A stretch of 64,000 nucleotides of DNA, from contig NZ_CP114787.1 of NCBI RefSeq assembly GCF_027359675.1, forward strand, positions 124,001 through 188,000, read 5' to 3'. The notes under the pieces are model-generated. The model did no database searches. It was not told the DNA's origin and worked only from the letters and a program-made list of their open reading frames with translations. Position numbers and translations under genes: made by a program. Shown here piece by piece: positions 16,571 through 26,341 of the stretch (position 1 is the stretch's first letter; every line of letters begins with the position of its first letter). The stretch comes from Roseibium sp. Sym1. GTDB taxonomy: Bacteria > Pseudomonadota > Alphaproteobacteria > Rhizobiales > Stappiaceae.

Positions 16571-18482
16571 TTTTACGAAGAACCGGTCTTCAGGCGGCGA
16601 AACGATTGGTGCACTTCTGGCGAAGAACGCGTCGCTCCATGGAAAGGATATCGCCCTTCGCGAAAAAGAGCGCGGGATATGGAAAGAAACCACCTGGGCG
16701 GAATACGCCCAAGAGGTACTAGCCTGTGCGGCTGGGCTTGAAAAAATCGGCGTGAAGCCGGGCAAAGCAGTGCTTGTTCTGGGCGATAACCGTGCGCGGT
16801 TGTATGGTGGCATGCTGGCTGTTTCGTTGCTTGGTGCCTACGCAATGCCCGTTTATCCGGGCGCAACGCTCGAGGAACTGCGACACTTTCTTGGCGAAGT
16901 CGAGATCGTCGCGGCCATCGCGGAAGATCAGGAACAGGTTGACAAGATCCTGGAATTGAAGGGCGCGGGTGCACAGGGCGTCGCCCACATCATTTATGAT
17001 GAAGCGCGCGGTCTTGGCTTCTACGAGGTCGAAGGGCTGATGTCCTGGGATCACCTGATCGAAGTTGGTCAGCACGATCTTAACGAAGCCCCGGGTCTGC
17101 GTGAGGAACTGCTTAGTCGTGCGAAACCGGAAGATCCGGCTATTTTTCTGCATTCCTCCGGAACGACGGGCGCACCCAAGGGGATCGTGCTGAGTCAGAA
17201 GAACGTTCTTGCCGCGGCTCAGAATGGGCGTGCGGCGGGTGCATTCGACGAAAATGAGGAGATCCTTGCGTACTTGCCGATGGCCTGGGTGGGAGACTAC
17301 GCCATAACCGTTGCGGCGGCACTACTTTGGCGTTTCACCGTGAATGTGCCTGAGCGCCAGGAAACAGTCGTGCGCGACATGCGTGAGATCGCTCCGACCT
17401 TCTATCTGGCGGCGCCGAGAAGCTGGGACCAGATGCTGACGACAATCCAGGTTGGTATCGAGAATTCGACCCCTTTCAAGAAGTGGCTGTACCAATTCTT
17501 CATGGACCGTGCCGTCGCAGCTGAGACACGCAAGCTGAACGGCAAAAGCGGAGGTGCATTGGAGCCTTTGGGTCGACTTTTGGGTGAGGCAATTGTTTTC
17601 GGTCCGATCAAGGACCAGTTCGGAATGAGCCGCCTCAAGAACGCGTTCACCGGCGGTGAAGCGATCGGCGAAGACACCTTTGTTTTCTACCGAGCCCTGG
17701 GAATCAAATTGCGCCAACTCTACGGCCAAACCGAAAACAGCGCAATCAATGCAATTCAGTCTCCGGGTGAAGTTCGCCTTCATACCGTTGGCAAACCCGC
17801 GCCGGGCGTCGAGGTGACCATCGCCGAGGACGGGGAGGTTCTGGTGCGTTCGGACAGCGTATTTGAAGGGTACTTCAACAAACCCGAAGCGACCGCCGAA
17901 GCCCTTGAAGGCGGGTGGCTGCATACAGGTGATGCCGGGTATCTGGAGGAAGATGGACACTTGGTTGTTCTGGGGCGCGTCTCCGAGGTCATGCATACAG
18001 CCGGAGGCGAGCGTTATGTGCCAAACTACATCGAAAACCGGTTGAAATTCAGCCCTTACATTAAGGATGCGGCCGTAATAGGCGCCGGGCTTGACGAATT
18101 GACGGCCGTGGTTTGCGTGGATTTCGAAGCGGTTGGCCACTGGGCAGAGGTGAATGGCGTACCCTATGTGTCATATGCCGATCTTTCTCAGCGTGAAGAG
18201 GTCGCGACGTTGCTTCGCGAGGCCTTCCAACGGGTCAACAAGGCCGTCACCGAACCGTTGCGCCTGCAACGCTTTGTCAGTCTGCCGAAAGAATTCGACC
18301 CGGACGATGGCGAAATCACGCGAACCCGAAAACTGCGGCGGAAGGTCGTTCAGGAACGTTATGCCGACGTGATCGCAGCGCTCTACGACGGTTCAAAAGA
18401 GGTCCATGTTAGCGCGCAGGTGACTTACGAGACCGGGGAAGTAGGGAAGGTCGAAAGAAGCCTTCCTATCAGGGAGGTATAA
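16563..18482 (+). CDS. Long-chain acyl-CoA synthetase-like AMP ligase
   Basis: Adenylate-forming ligase of 639 residues. The P-loop-like motif is HSSGTTGAPKGIVLS (about residues 198-212), the adenine motif is YGQTENS, and GWLHTGDAGYLEEDGHLVVLGR carries the ribose-binding Asp. C-terminal residues DDGEITRTRKLRRKVV replace the usual catalytic-Lys region and are typical of the large FadD15-like group. It would convert the imported acid to its CoA thioester with ATP. The gene lies between livG and livH within the importer operon, coupling uptake to activation. Confidence 0.88.
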   Translation: MTDFTKNRSSGGETIGALLAKNASLHGKDIALREKERGIWKETTWAEYAQEVLACAAGLEKIGVKPGKAVLVLGDNRARLYGGMLAVSLLGAYAMPVYPGATLEELRHFLGEVEIVAAIAEDQEQVDKILELKGAGAQGVAHIIYDEARGLGFYEVEGLMSWDHLIEVGQHDLNEAPGLREELLSRAKPEDPAIFLHSSGTTGAPKGIVLSQKNVLAAAQNGRAAGAFDENEEILAYLPMAWVGDYAITVAAALLWRFTVNVPERQETVVRDMREIAPTFYLAAPRSWDQMLTTIQVGIENSTPFKKWLYQFFMDRAVAAETRKLNGKSGGALEPLGRLLGEAIVFGPIKDQFGMSRLKNAFTGGEAIGEDTFVFYRALGIKLRQLYGQTENSAINAIQSPGEVRLHTVGKPAPGVEVTIAEDGEVLVRSDSVFEGYFNKPEATAEALEGGWLHTGDAGYLEEDGHLVVLGRVSEVMHTAGGERYVPNYIENRLKFSPYIKDAAVIGAGLDELTAVVCVDFEAVGHWAEVNGVPYVSYADLSQREEVATLLREAFQRVNKAVTEPLRLQRFVSLPKEFDPDDGEITRTRKLRRKVVQERYADVIAALYDGSKEVHVSAQVTYETGEVGKVERSLPIREV

Positions 18483-19370
18483 ATGGACTGGGTCTTTCTA
18501 TCAGAGCTTGCGATCAACGGAGCCTTGACGGGTCTGCTGTATTCGCTATTCGCCATCGGCCTTGTGCTGATTTACAAGGCGTCTTCGGTGCCCAATCTGG
18601 CGCAGGGCGGGTTGACCATGGTCGGGGCCTATGTGGTCCTGGCGCTGGCGCGCGATGTGGGTTTACCTTTGTGGCTGGCCATCCCTCTGGCTGCGGTTGT
18701 CATGTTCGGCCTTGGGTTCGGCATTGAGCGTGTTGCTCTGCGCCGTCTCGCAGGTCGGCCGGTTGTCATGATCCTGATGCTGACACTCGGCCTCGACATT
18801 TTCCTGCGGGGTACAACGCTTGCGATCTGGGGCGGGACGTCACGTTCGATGGAATTGGGCGTCAGCTATGATCCGCTGTTTCTGGGCGACATCTTCATCA
18901 GCCGCATCCATCTGGTTGGTGCCGGTGTTGCGCTCGCCTTGTTTGTCGCCTTCATGCTGTTTTTCCGAACCCGGACCGGGATCAAGTTGCGGGCGATCGC
19001 GGATGATTACATGGCTTCGTGGTCGGTCGGCATCTCGGTTGAACGCGGAGTTGGCCTGTCTTGGGCGCTGGCATCCGTTGTTGCCGTCGCCGCTGGCGTT
19101 ATCTGGGGCGAGATTCAGGGCGTCGATCAGGCGCTGTCGCTGTTGCTTCTCAAAGGTCTGACGGTTGCCGTTCTCGGTGGTCTCGACAGTATCCTTGGCG
19201 CCGTGATCGCGGGCATCGTCCTGGGCGTCGTCGAAAACGTTGGCGCTGATTTCCTCGATCCGCTTGTCGGTGGCGGAAGCCGAGAACTTATCGTCGCCGC
19301 CGTCCTCATTCTTACGGTCATGATCCGTCCGCACGGGCTGTTCGGTCGTCACGACATCGAAAGGGTGTAA
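18483..19370 (+). CDS. Branched-chain-type ABC importer permease (LivH-like)
   Basis: Inner-membrane permease of 295 residues with about eight hydrophobic segments. Family landmarks are LYSLFAIGLVLIYKASSVPNLAQGGLTMVGAY near the N terminus and LLLKGLTVAVLGGLDSILGAVIAGIVLG, the coupling-helix region for the ATPases. It starts on the base after the synthetase stop codon and ends 3 bp before livM, so the permeases are clearly co-transcribed. Confidence 0.9.
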   Translation: MDWVFLSELAINGALTGLLYSLFAIGLVLIYKASSVPNLAQGGLTMVGAYVVLALARDVGLPLWLAIPLAAVVMFGLGFGIERVALRRLAGRPVVMILMLTLGLDIFLRGTTLAIWGGTSRSMELGVSYDPLFLGDIFISRIHLVGAGVALALFVAFMLFFRTRTGIKLRAIADDYMASWSVGISVERGVGLSWALASVVAVAAGVIWGEIQGVDQALSLLLLKGLTVAVLGGLDSILGAVIAGIVLGVVENVGADFLDPLVGGGSRELIVAAVLILTVMIRPHGLFGRHDIERV

Positions 19371-19373
19371 GGC

Positions 19374-20447
19374 ATGTTTTACAAACTTTCTGGCGTCCAT
19401 CACGCCAACTACGTTTCGGATAGCCGAATCTTCAAGGTACCTGCTGACCGGAATCTGACTGCATTCATCTTCCTGATCGCCATTGCCGCGCCATTCATCA
19501 TACCGTCGCTCTATCTGAACAGTTACATGCTTCCGTGGCTGATCTGGACGGCCGCCGCTCTGGGCCTGAACCTGGTGACAGGGTGGGCCGGCCAACTGCA
19601 CTTGGGTTATGCTGCGGTCATGGCCGTCGGAGCATATTCGTCGATCCACGCCGCGCGTTTCGGGGTGCCTTGGGAATTCGCCCTTATCATTGGCGGATTG
19701 ACTTCATCTGTGATTGGTAGCCTGTTCGCTTTTGCCGCCTTGCGGGTCAAAGGGCTCTATCTCGCTCTCACTACTCTCGCGATGCAATTCGTGATGGACT
19801 GGGTTCTGACCCACTCTCCGGCGATCTCGGGGGGCTCACACGCGTCGCTCCAGTCACCGACATTGGCGCTGCTTGGACAAGAGATCACGTCTGACACCGG
19901 CTTTTACTATGTTGCCTTTGGTTGGTGCGTGTTGGTGACGATGTTCATGCTCAACCTCAAACGCACGGGGCTTGGTCGCGCCCTGGTCGCTGTACGGGAA
20001 AAAGACTTTGCAGCCGCGATCCTAGGTGTGAACAGTTTCTACTACAAAATTCTGGCATTTGCGACTTCGTCTTTCATCGCGGGCGTCAGCGGTGCATTGC
20101 TTGTTGCCACCTTTTTCTTTCTCGCAGCGCCCGAGCAATTCTCAGTTGCCGTTTCGATCCAGGTTCTTGCGATGGTGATCGTTGGCGGTCTTGGCAGCAT
20201 CATCGGAACCTATTTTGGCGTTGCCCTTATCCTTCTTGTTCCCGGTCTGGTGAATGGTCTCGTCGTCACGCTGAGTGACTGGATTGGCGTACAGATCGAT
20301 GTTGAAACACTCGCTCACATCCCGAACGCAGTCTATGGCGCACTGATCGTCATTATCCTTCTGATTGAACCACTCGGTTTGGGCAAACTCTACGGCAACA
20401 TCAGAGACTATCTGATGGTCTGGCCCTTCGATCAGTTCAAGAAATAG
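19374..20447 (+). CDS. Branched-chain-type ABC importer permease (LivM-like)
   Basis: Second permease, 357 residues. An unusual N-terminal soluble stretch of about 25 residues (FYKLSGVHHANYVSDSR) precedes the first membrane helix. Core motifs are LGLNLVTGWAGQLHLGYAAVMAVGAY, LRVKGLYLALTTLAMQF and AMVIVGGLGSIIGTYFGVALI. It pairs with LivH to form the channel. Confidence 0.9.
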   Translation: MFYKLSGVHHANYVSDSRIFKVPADRNLTAFIFLIAIAAPFIIPSLYLNSYMLPWLIWTAAALGLNLVTGWAGQLHLGYAAVMAVGAYSSIHAARFGVPWEFALIIGGLTSSVIGSLFAFAALRVKGLYLALTTLAMQFVMDWVLTHSPAISGGSHASLQSPTLALLGQEITSDTGFYYVAFGWCVLVTMFMLNLKRTGLGRALVAVREKDFAAAILGVNSFYYKILAFATSSFIAGVSGALLVATFFFLAAPEQFSVAVSIQVLAMVIVGGLGSIIGTYFGVALILLVPGLVNGLVVTLSDWIGVQIDVETLAHIPNAVYGALIVIILLIEPLGLGKLYGNIRDYLMVWPFDQFKK

Positions 20448-20451
20448 GGAA

Positions 20452-21270
20452 ATGTCGATGCAAGAAAAAGTTGAAGCCCAGAACATTCTATCCATGAACA
20501 GCGTCGAAGTTCTGTACGACAATGTGATGCTGGCGGTCAAAGGTGTTTCGGTCCAAGTCCCTATAGGCGAGATGATCGCACTATTGGGATCTAACGGAGC
20601 GGGGAAAAGCACCACGTTGAAAGCGATCAGCGGTCTTTTGAAGGCTGAGCGCGGACGCATCAGCCGAGGTGAGATAACGTTCCAAGGAACGGAAATTACC
20701 GAAGCGCTCGCGCAAAAACGTGTCGAGATGGGCATCTGTCATGTCATCGAAGGGCGACGGGTATTCGAACACCTGACCCCCGACGAGAACCTGACAGCCG
20801 CCGCGCCGCGCGGAATGTCCCGCTCAGCGCTGAATGCCGAAAAAGAAAAGATCTACGGATACTTTCCGCGGCTTGCCGAGCGCCGCAATTCGCAAGCAGG
20901 CTATTTGTCGGGTGGTGAGCAACAGATGCTTGCAATTGGGCGGGCCCTCGTGACCCAGCCGAAGCTGTTGATGCTTGATGAACCAAGTCTCGGGCTTGCT
21001 CCGTTCCTGGTCGAGGAAATCTTCGGCATCTTGCAAAAGATCAATAAGGATGAGGGCCTGTCCGTCCTGCTGGTGGAACAGAACGCCTTGGCGGCATTGG
21101 AGATCGTTTCTCAAGGGTATCTGATCGAGAACGGCCGCGTGGTTATGCACGGCACGGCCGAGGCGCTCAAGTCCAACTCCGACATTCAGGAGTTCTATCT
21201 GGGTGGTGGGGAAGGCACCGATTTTCACAACGTCAAGCACTACAGCCGACGCAAACGCTGGTTGAGTTGA
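20452..21270 (+). CDS. Branched-chain-type ABC importer ATPase (LivF-like)
   Basis: Second ATPase, 272 residues. Walker A is GSNGAGKST (about residue 45), the signature is a canonical YLSGGEQQMLAIGRAL, and Walker B is LLMLDEPSLGLAP. It has canonical motifs where LivG is degenerate, a common asymmetry between the two ATPases. The C terminus has an extra basic tail (HYSRRKRWLS). Start ATG TCG ATG at 20452; the second ATG (20458) is possible. Confidence 0.9.
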   Translation: MSMQEKVEAQNILSMNSVEVLYDNVMLAVKGVSVQVPIGEMIALLGSNGAGKSTTLKAISGLLKAERGRISRGEITFQGTEITEALAQKRVEMGICHVIEGRRVFEHLTPDENLTAAAPRGMSRSALNAEKEKIYGYFPRLAERRNSQAGYLSGGEQQMLAIGRALVTQPKLLMLDEPSLGLAPFLVEEIFGILQKINKDEGLSVLLVEQNALAALEIVSQGYLIENGRVVMHGTAEALKSNSDIQEFYLGGGEGTDFHNVKHYSRRKRWLS

Positions 21271-21303
21271 GGTACTAATCAGAAATTGTTCAGGGAGGAA
21301 CAA

Positions 21304-22542
21304 ATGAAGAAATTTACCAAAGCGTTGGCTGTATTTTCAGTGGTTGGCGGGGCGCTGTTCGGCACCCAGGCGCTGGCTGAGCCATTCAAGATCGGCATCT
21401 GCTACGACCTCAGCAAAGCTTATACCTTTGCCACGCCACAGGTTGCCCAAGCGGCACAGGATCTCGCGAAACTGGTCAACATGAAGGGCGGCATCGGAGG
21501 AGAGCCGGTCGAGGTTATCGTGCGCGATCATGGGAACGAGCCACAGCGCGGGATCGAGTGCTACTCGAAGCTCAGCCGCGAGGGTGTATTCGTCTTCGAT
21601 ACACTGTCCACTCCCGTTTCTCTGGCCATCCTGCCGCGGGCCATGGAAGACGGGCGCATCCTGATGCAGTCACTTGTCGGCCGCGGCGATGCCGTTGACG
21701 GCACCGTTTTCGAATGGGTCTATCCGGTCGGACCGACCTATTGGGGACAGGCGGCCAATGATGTTGCCTACATAAAGCAATTGCATGACGGCGACTTGTC
21801 GGACGTGAAGGTGGGGTTTGTTTATTTCGACTATCCCTTCGGACAGGAGCCGATCGAGATTCTCGAAACCCTGTCCGAGAAAGAGGGTTTTGAGCTTGAG
21901 CTTTACCCTGTGCCTCTGCCTGGCAGCGACCAGGCCGGTGTGTGGTCCAAGGTGCGCCGAGACAAGCCCGACCATGTGATTGTCTGGATGCTGGGCGGTG
22001 CGCATGTGGTTGCGTCGAAGGAAATGCAGCGCAATCGCATCCCGATGGACAAATACATTTCCGTCAACTGGCTGAACGAAGTCGATATCGCCAACATCGG
22101 CAACGAGGCCGCCAAGGGTATTAAGCGCGGAACCAATGTTGTGGGCGGTCAGAATGTCGCTCTGTATCAAGAGATCATGACTGAGCTCTATGACAGGGGC
22201 GAGGGGTCCGGCCCGATTGAGAAGACCCAGGACGTTTTCTACAACACTGGTCTGGCCATGTATTCAATCATGTTCGAAGCCGCGCGCAAGGCAGCAGAAC
22301 ACGAAGGCCTTCCGATTACCGCAAAGTCCTACAAAGTGGGACTGGAGTCGCTTGAGGGATACGACGCTAACGGGCTGATGGCACCCATTACGGTGACGGC
22401 CGAAGATCATGGCGGCGGTGGTAAGACCCGGATCGAGATGTGGGACGGGGAGACTTGGGTGCCGCAAACCAACTGGATCTCTGAATACGCCGACGTCGTG
22501 TGGGACGTGGTTAAAGAAAGTTCCTCAAAATACGAGCAGTGA
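21304..22542 (+). CDS. Periplasmic substrate-binding protein of the importer, copy 1
   Basis: Leu/Ile/Val-binding-protein-family receptor of 412 residues. A signal peptide is plain (MKKFTKALAVFSVVGGALFG, then AQALA-type cleavage before EPFKIG). The mature start FKIGICYDLSKAYTFATPQVAQAAQDLA is the periplasmic-binding-protein type I pattern. The start at ATG 21304 follows GGGAGG. It is strongly similar throughout to the next gene, for example both have RDHGNEPQRG, VGRGDAVDG and LYPVPLPGSDQAG. The ligand is unknown; similar receptors serve aromatic and short-chain acids. Confidence 0.88.
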   Translation: MKKFTKALAVFSVVGGALFGTQALAEPFKIGICYDLSKAYTFATPQVAQAAQDLAKLVNMKGGIGGEPVEVIVRDHGNEPQRGIECYSKLSREGVFVFDTLSTPVSLAILPRAMEDGRILMQSLVGRGDAVDGTVFEWVYPVGPTYWGQAANDVAYIKQLHDGDLSDVKVGFVYFDYPFGQEPIEILETLSEKEGFELELYPVPLPGSDQAGVWSKVRRDKPDHVIVWMLGGAHVVASKEMQRNRIPMDKYISVNWLNEVDIANIGNEAAKGIKRGTNVVGGQNVALYQEIMTELYDRGEGSGPIEKTQDVFYNTGLAMYSIMFEAARKAAEHEGLPITAKSYKVGLESLEGYDANGLMAPITVTAEDHGGGGKTRIEMWDGETWVPQTNWISEYADVVWDVVKESSSKYEQ

Positions 22543-22639
22543 ATGACTGATCGCAGGAAGCGTGACGCTACGCGGGGCGGCAGTGGCGGTTACGAAACGG
22601 TATCACCGCCCTAAACCAAACCAACGGGAGAGAGAAAAC

Positions 22640-23890
22640 ATGAAAGTCAAACAGCACATCAAGGCAGTGGCCCTTGCTACCGCTCTGGCGGCAAGCGCGA
22701 CTGTGGCCTCAGCGCAGGACAAGGAGCCGATCCGCTTCGGACTCTGCTTCGACCTTAGTAAATCCTACACGTTCATTTCGCCGCAGGTGGCCCAGGCGGC
22801 GCAGGACCTGGCGATATACACCAACGAAAATGGCGGTATCGAAGGTCATCCGGTGGAAATTATCATTCGCGATCACGGCAACGAACCGCAGCGTGGTGTG
22901 GAATGCTATGAGCAGCTCAAGCGCGAAGGTGTGTTCCTATTCAATTTTCTGTCCACGCCGGTCACGAACGCGGTTCTGCCACGTGCCATGAAGGACGGCA
23001 ACGTGTTGATGCAGTCCTTCGTTGGCCGCGGTGACGCCGTGGACGGCGATGTGTTCGAATGGGTTTTCCCGGTGGGTCCGACCTATTGGCAGCAGGCGGC
23101 AAATGACGTTGCCTTCATCAAGGGTCAGATGGGCGGTGATTTGAGCAAAGCGAAGATCGGGTTCATCTATCTGGATTATCCCTTTGGTCAGGAACCGATC
23201 GAGATCCTGAAAACGCTTTCCGAAAAGGAAGGGTTCGAACTGGAGCTTTACCCCGTGCCGCTTCCCGGGTCGGATCAAGCCGGCGCATGGAGCAAAATCC
23301 GCCGCGACAAGCCCGACTATGTGATCAGCTGGCTTCTGGCGGGCGGTCATGTCGTCGCCTCGAAAGAAATGCGTCGCAACCGTTTCCCGATCGACCGCTA
23401 TCTGTCGGTGAACTGGCTGAACGAGGTCGATATCGCCAATATTGGCGCCGAAGAGGCAAAGGGGATTCTGCGTGGCACCAACGTGGCCGGTGGTCAGGAA
23501 GTCCCGATCGTGAAAACCATGCTCGAAACCTATTATGCCAAGGGTGAAGGCAGCGGCCCCGAAAACCTTGTTCGTGACGTGTATTACAACACCGGCATGG
23601 CAATCTATTCGGTTGGTTTCGAAGCCGCCCGTCTGGCGATCAAGCAGAGCGGTTGGCCTGTGACGCCGGAAAGCATGAAAGCAGCCTATGAATCGATCTC
23701 CGAGTTCGACGGCAACGGGGTTATGGCTCCGGTGACTGTGAGCGCATCCGACCACGGTGGCGGTGGCAAGACACGTGTCGAGCAGTGGAATGGCGAAACC
23801 TGGGTTCCGCTGACCGACTGGAGCGCCGACTATCTCGACGTTGTGTGGGATGTCATCAAGCACAGCTCCGCGACTTTCAAAGTCGAATAA
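22640..23890 (+). CDS. Periplasmic substrate-binding protein of the importer, copy 2
   Basis: Receptor of 416 residues with signal peptide (MKVKQHIKAVALATALAASA, cleavage after ASA) and mature start FGLCFDLSKSYTFISPQVAQAAQDLA. It is a tandem paralogue of the preceding gene and near-collinear along its whole length. Differences cluster in some ligand-facing loops (IVWMLGGAHV versus VISWLLAGGHV; NVVGGQNVALYQEIM versus NVAGGQEVPIVKTML). Start ATG 22640 follows GGGAGAGAG. Two receptors for one permease would widen the ligand range. Confidence 0.88.
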   Translation: MKVKQHIKAVALATALAASATVASAQDKEPIRFGLCFDLSKSYTFISPQVAQAAQDLAIYTNENGGIEGHPVEIIIRDHGNEPQRGVECYEQLKREGVFLFNFLSTPVTNAVLPRAMKDGNVLMQSFVGRGDAVDGDVFEWVFPVGPTYWQQAANDVAFIKGQMGGDLSKAKIGFIYLDYPFGQEPIEILKTLSEKEGFELELYPVPLPGSDQAGAWSKIRRDKPDYVISWLLAGGHVVASKEMRRNRFPIDRYLSVNWLNEVDIANIGAEEAKGILRGTNVAGGQEVPIVKTMLETYYAKGEGSGPENLVRDVYYNTGMAIYSVGFEAARLAIKQSGWPVTPESMKAAYESISEFDGNGVMAPVTVSASDHGGGGKTRVEQWNGETWVPLTDWSADYLDVVWDVIKHSSATFKVE

Positions 23891-23969
23891 GACTGGGCTT
23901 CCCCGCGGCAAACACGTCGCGGGGAACCTTTCCGCGGTTAGATTGTTCCGAGAAAGCGAAGCGAGTATC

Positions 23970-24746
23970 ATGAGCCCCATTGACGTGACGATCGTAGACG
24001 GAATTGCGACCGTCTGTATTAACCGGCCCGAACGCAAAAACGCGCTTTCCGTGGCGGCTACGAACGGTCTGACTGACGCCTGGGAGAAGATCGAGGCGGA
24101 TGACAGCGTTCGTGTGGCCATTCTGACTTCGGCCGATTGCGGCGTATTCAGCGCCGGACTGGATCTGAAGGAAGCTACACAAATCGCACGCGACGAGGGC
24201 GTGGATATCCTGACCAAAATGCGCGATCCCTTTCACGAGACCATGCGTGCCTGCAAGAAACCGATCATCGCAGCGATGACCGGATCGCTGATGGCGGGCG
24301 GAATGATGCTGACCTTGAATTGCGATCTGCGGGTCGGTCTCAAGGGGACCAAGGTCGGTATCACCGAAGTAAAGATTGGTCGTGGATCGCCCTGGGCATC
24401 GCCAGCACTGTCCATGCTGCCGCAGCCCATCCTTATGGAAATTGTTCTGACCGGGGACTTGATGCCGATCGAGCGTCTGCACGAATACGGGTTCACCAAC
24501 TATATCGAAGACACCCCCGATGGCGTTCGCGCACGGGCCTTCGACCTTGCCAAACGTATTGCCAGCGCGGCGCCTCTTTCGGTGATTGCGGCCAAAGGCA
24601 GCGTTCGCGCAACCATGGACCTGGGCTGTGCGGGTGGCCTGAAAGAGGGTAAGCGCCTGCACGAGGCGGTTTACGCCAGCAACGACGCGATTGAAGGCCC
24701 CAAGGCCTTCGCTGAAAAACGAGTACCCGTCTGGACCGGGACCTGA
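23970..24746 (+). CDS. Enoyl-CoA hydratase/isomerase
   Basis: Crotonase-family enzyme of 258 residues. Oxyanion-hole segments are GVFSAGLDLKEA and GSLMAGGMMLTLNCDLRVG. The Glu in ITEVKIGRGSPW corresponds to the position of the second catalytic acid. In the frame the start could lie further upstream, but ATG 23970 gives the standard N terminus (IDVTIVDGIATVCINRPERKNAL). It follows the second binding-protein gene by 79 bp and precedes a second crotonase, so both probably belong to the importer operon's 3' part. Confidence 0.84.
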   Translation: MSPIDVTIVDGIATVCINRPERKNALSVAATNGLTDAWEKIEADDSVRVAILTSADCGVFSAGLDLKEATQIARDEGVDILTKMRDPFHETMRACKKPIIAAMTGSLMAGGMMLTLNCDLRVGLKGTKVGITEVKIGRGSPWASPALSMLPQPILMEIVLTGDLMPIERLHEYGFTNYIEDTPDGVRARAFDLAKRIASAAPLSVIAAKGSVRATMDLGCAGGLKEGKRLHEAVYASNDAIEGPKAFAEKRVPVWTGT

Positions 24747-24757
24747 TGGAGGCTTGA

Positions 24758-25540
24758 ATGACTGAACTTATTCGCCTGGACAGGGAAGGCCCTGTCGCAA
24801 TCCTGCGTTTTCTTCAGCCGACAAAGCGCAACCCTTACAGCATCGGGTTCGTCGAAGAACTGGTGGTGCTCCTAAGCGAAGCCGAACGGGACGATACGAT
24901 CCGTGTCGTTGTCATGACCGGTGGCGATCATTTCAGCAGCGGCGGCGATCTTGTCGGGTTTCAGTCCGAGATCGCCAAAGGCGCAAGGGCGACATTGGAA
25001 ATGGTGGAGCTGGTTCACGATGGCGGACGCGCGGCCTATCTGTTTCGCAAACCTCTTATTTCCGCGGTATGCGGCGTGGCTTTTGGCGCGGGTCTAAGCC
25101 TGGCCTTGTCGGCGGATATTGTCGTTGCCGCCGAAGATGCCCGGCTGTGCGAAGTTTTTGCGCGCGTCGGCGGCTGTCCAGACACGGGATCGAGCTGGCT
25201 GCTTCAGCAGCGTGCCGGTGTAGGGGTGGCGCGGATGCTGGTGCTCACGGGCCGTGAAATCGACGGGCGCACCGCCAGGGACCTGCGCGTTGTCGAAGAA
25301 TGCGTGCAGGCCAACCAGGTCGAGGTACGGGCGCTGGAAATTGCCCGCGAGATTGCAACGCACCCGATGTTTGGCGTTCAGACCGCCAAGCGTGTGATGC
25401 GCGCCGCAGCCGAGTGCAGCTATCTCGAGGCGCTGGATATCGAGCGCGATGCCCAAAGCGTTTTGCTGTGCGCGCATGACTTTCCCGAGGCCATGAAAGC
25501 GTTTTCGGAAAAAAGAACTCCAGAATTCAAAGACCGTTAG
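24758..25540 (+). CDS. Enoyl-CoA hydratase/isomerase, PaaG-like
   Basis: Crotonase-family enzyme of 260 residues. Oxyanion-hole segments are HFSSGGDLVGF and GVAFGAGLSLALSADIVVA. The segment FARVGGCPDTGSSWLLQQR has Asp after Pro where hydratases have Glu. That is the pattern of PaaG-type isomerases, so it may shift double bonds rather than add water. It stands 11 bp after the previous hydratase; etfB follows after 42 bp. Confidence 0.83.
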   Translation: MTELIRLDREGPVAILRFLQPTKRNPYSIGFVEELVVLLSEAERDDTIRVVVMTGGDHFSSGGDLVGFQSEIAKGARATLEMVELVHDGGRAAYLFRKPLISAVCGVAFGAGLSLALSADIVVAAEDARLCEVFARVGGCPDTGSSWLLQQRAGVGVARMLVLTGREIDGRTARDLRVVEECVQANQVEVRALEIAREIATHPMFGVQTAKRVMRAAAECSYLEALDIERDAQSVLLCAHDFPEAMKAFSEKRTPEFKDR

Positions 25541-25582
25541 CTCGGTTGAAACCTTATCGCAAAACTCAAGGAGACCACGCCA

Positions 25583-26341
25583 ATGAAGGTACTCGTGCCT
25601 GTGAAACGCGTGATCGACTACAACGTGAAGGTCCGCGTAAAGGCGGACGGATCGGATGTCGATCTTGCCAACGTGAAGATGTCGATGAACCCCTTTGACG
25701 AGATCGCCGTTGAAGAGGCCATTCGCCTGAAAGAGGCCGGCAAGGCCGAGGAGATCGTCGTGGTTTCCATCGGTGTGAAGCAGTCTCAGGAAACGTTGCG
25801 CACGGCGCTGGCGATGGGGGCCGACCGTGCCATTCTGGTCGAGGCGGCCGATGACGTGCACACCGATATCGAGCCCCTTGCGGTCGCCAAGATCCTGGCC
25901 AAGGTGGTCGAAGAAGAACAACCCGGCCTGGTGCTGGCCGGCAAGCAGGCGATCGACAATGACATGAACGCCACCGGTCAGATGCTGTCTGCTCTGCTCG
26001 GCTGGTCGCAGGGCACCTTTGCCTCTGAGATCGACATCGAGGGCGACACCGCCAAGGTCACCCGCGAAGTGGACGGCGGCCTGCAGACCATTTCCGTGAA
26101 AATGCCCGCCATTGTCACCGTGGACCTTCGCCTGAACGAGCCGCGTTATGCTTCGCTGCCGAACATCATGAAGGCCAAGAAAAAGCCGCTGAACGAGAAA
26201 ACCGCTGCCGATTACGGCGTCGATGTCTCTCCGCGCCTGGAAATCGTCAAGACCGAGGAACCCGCCGAACGGTCCGCGGGGATCATCGTTGGTTCGGTGG
26301 ACGAACTGGTTGCGAAACTCAAAGAAGCGGGGGCTGTCTAA
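25583..26341 (+). CDS. etfB: Electron transfer flavoprotein beta subunit
   Basis: EtfB of 252 residues, which binds AMP and forms the ETF heterodimer that takes electrons from the acyl-CoA dehydrogenases. The start [20 protein letters not shown] and the recognition-loop region ([24 protein letters not shown]), which docks on dehydrogenases, are typical. It overlaps etfA by one base (TAATG). Having etfBA in the cluster makes this region self-sufficient for electron removal. Confidence 0.95.
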   Translation: MKVLVPVKRVIDYNVKVRVKADGSDVDLANVKMSMNPFDEIAVEEAIRLKEAGKAEEIVVVSIGVKQSQETLRTALAMGADRAILVEAADDVHTDIEPLAVAKILAKVVEEEQPGLVLAGKQAIDNDMNATGQMLSALLGWSQGTFASEIDIEGDTAKVTREVDGGLQTISVKMPAIVTVDLRLNEPRYASLPNIMKAKKKPLNEKTAADYGVDVSPRLEIVKTEEPAERSAGIIVGSVDELVAKLKEAGAV

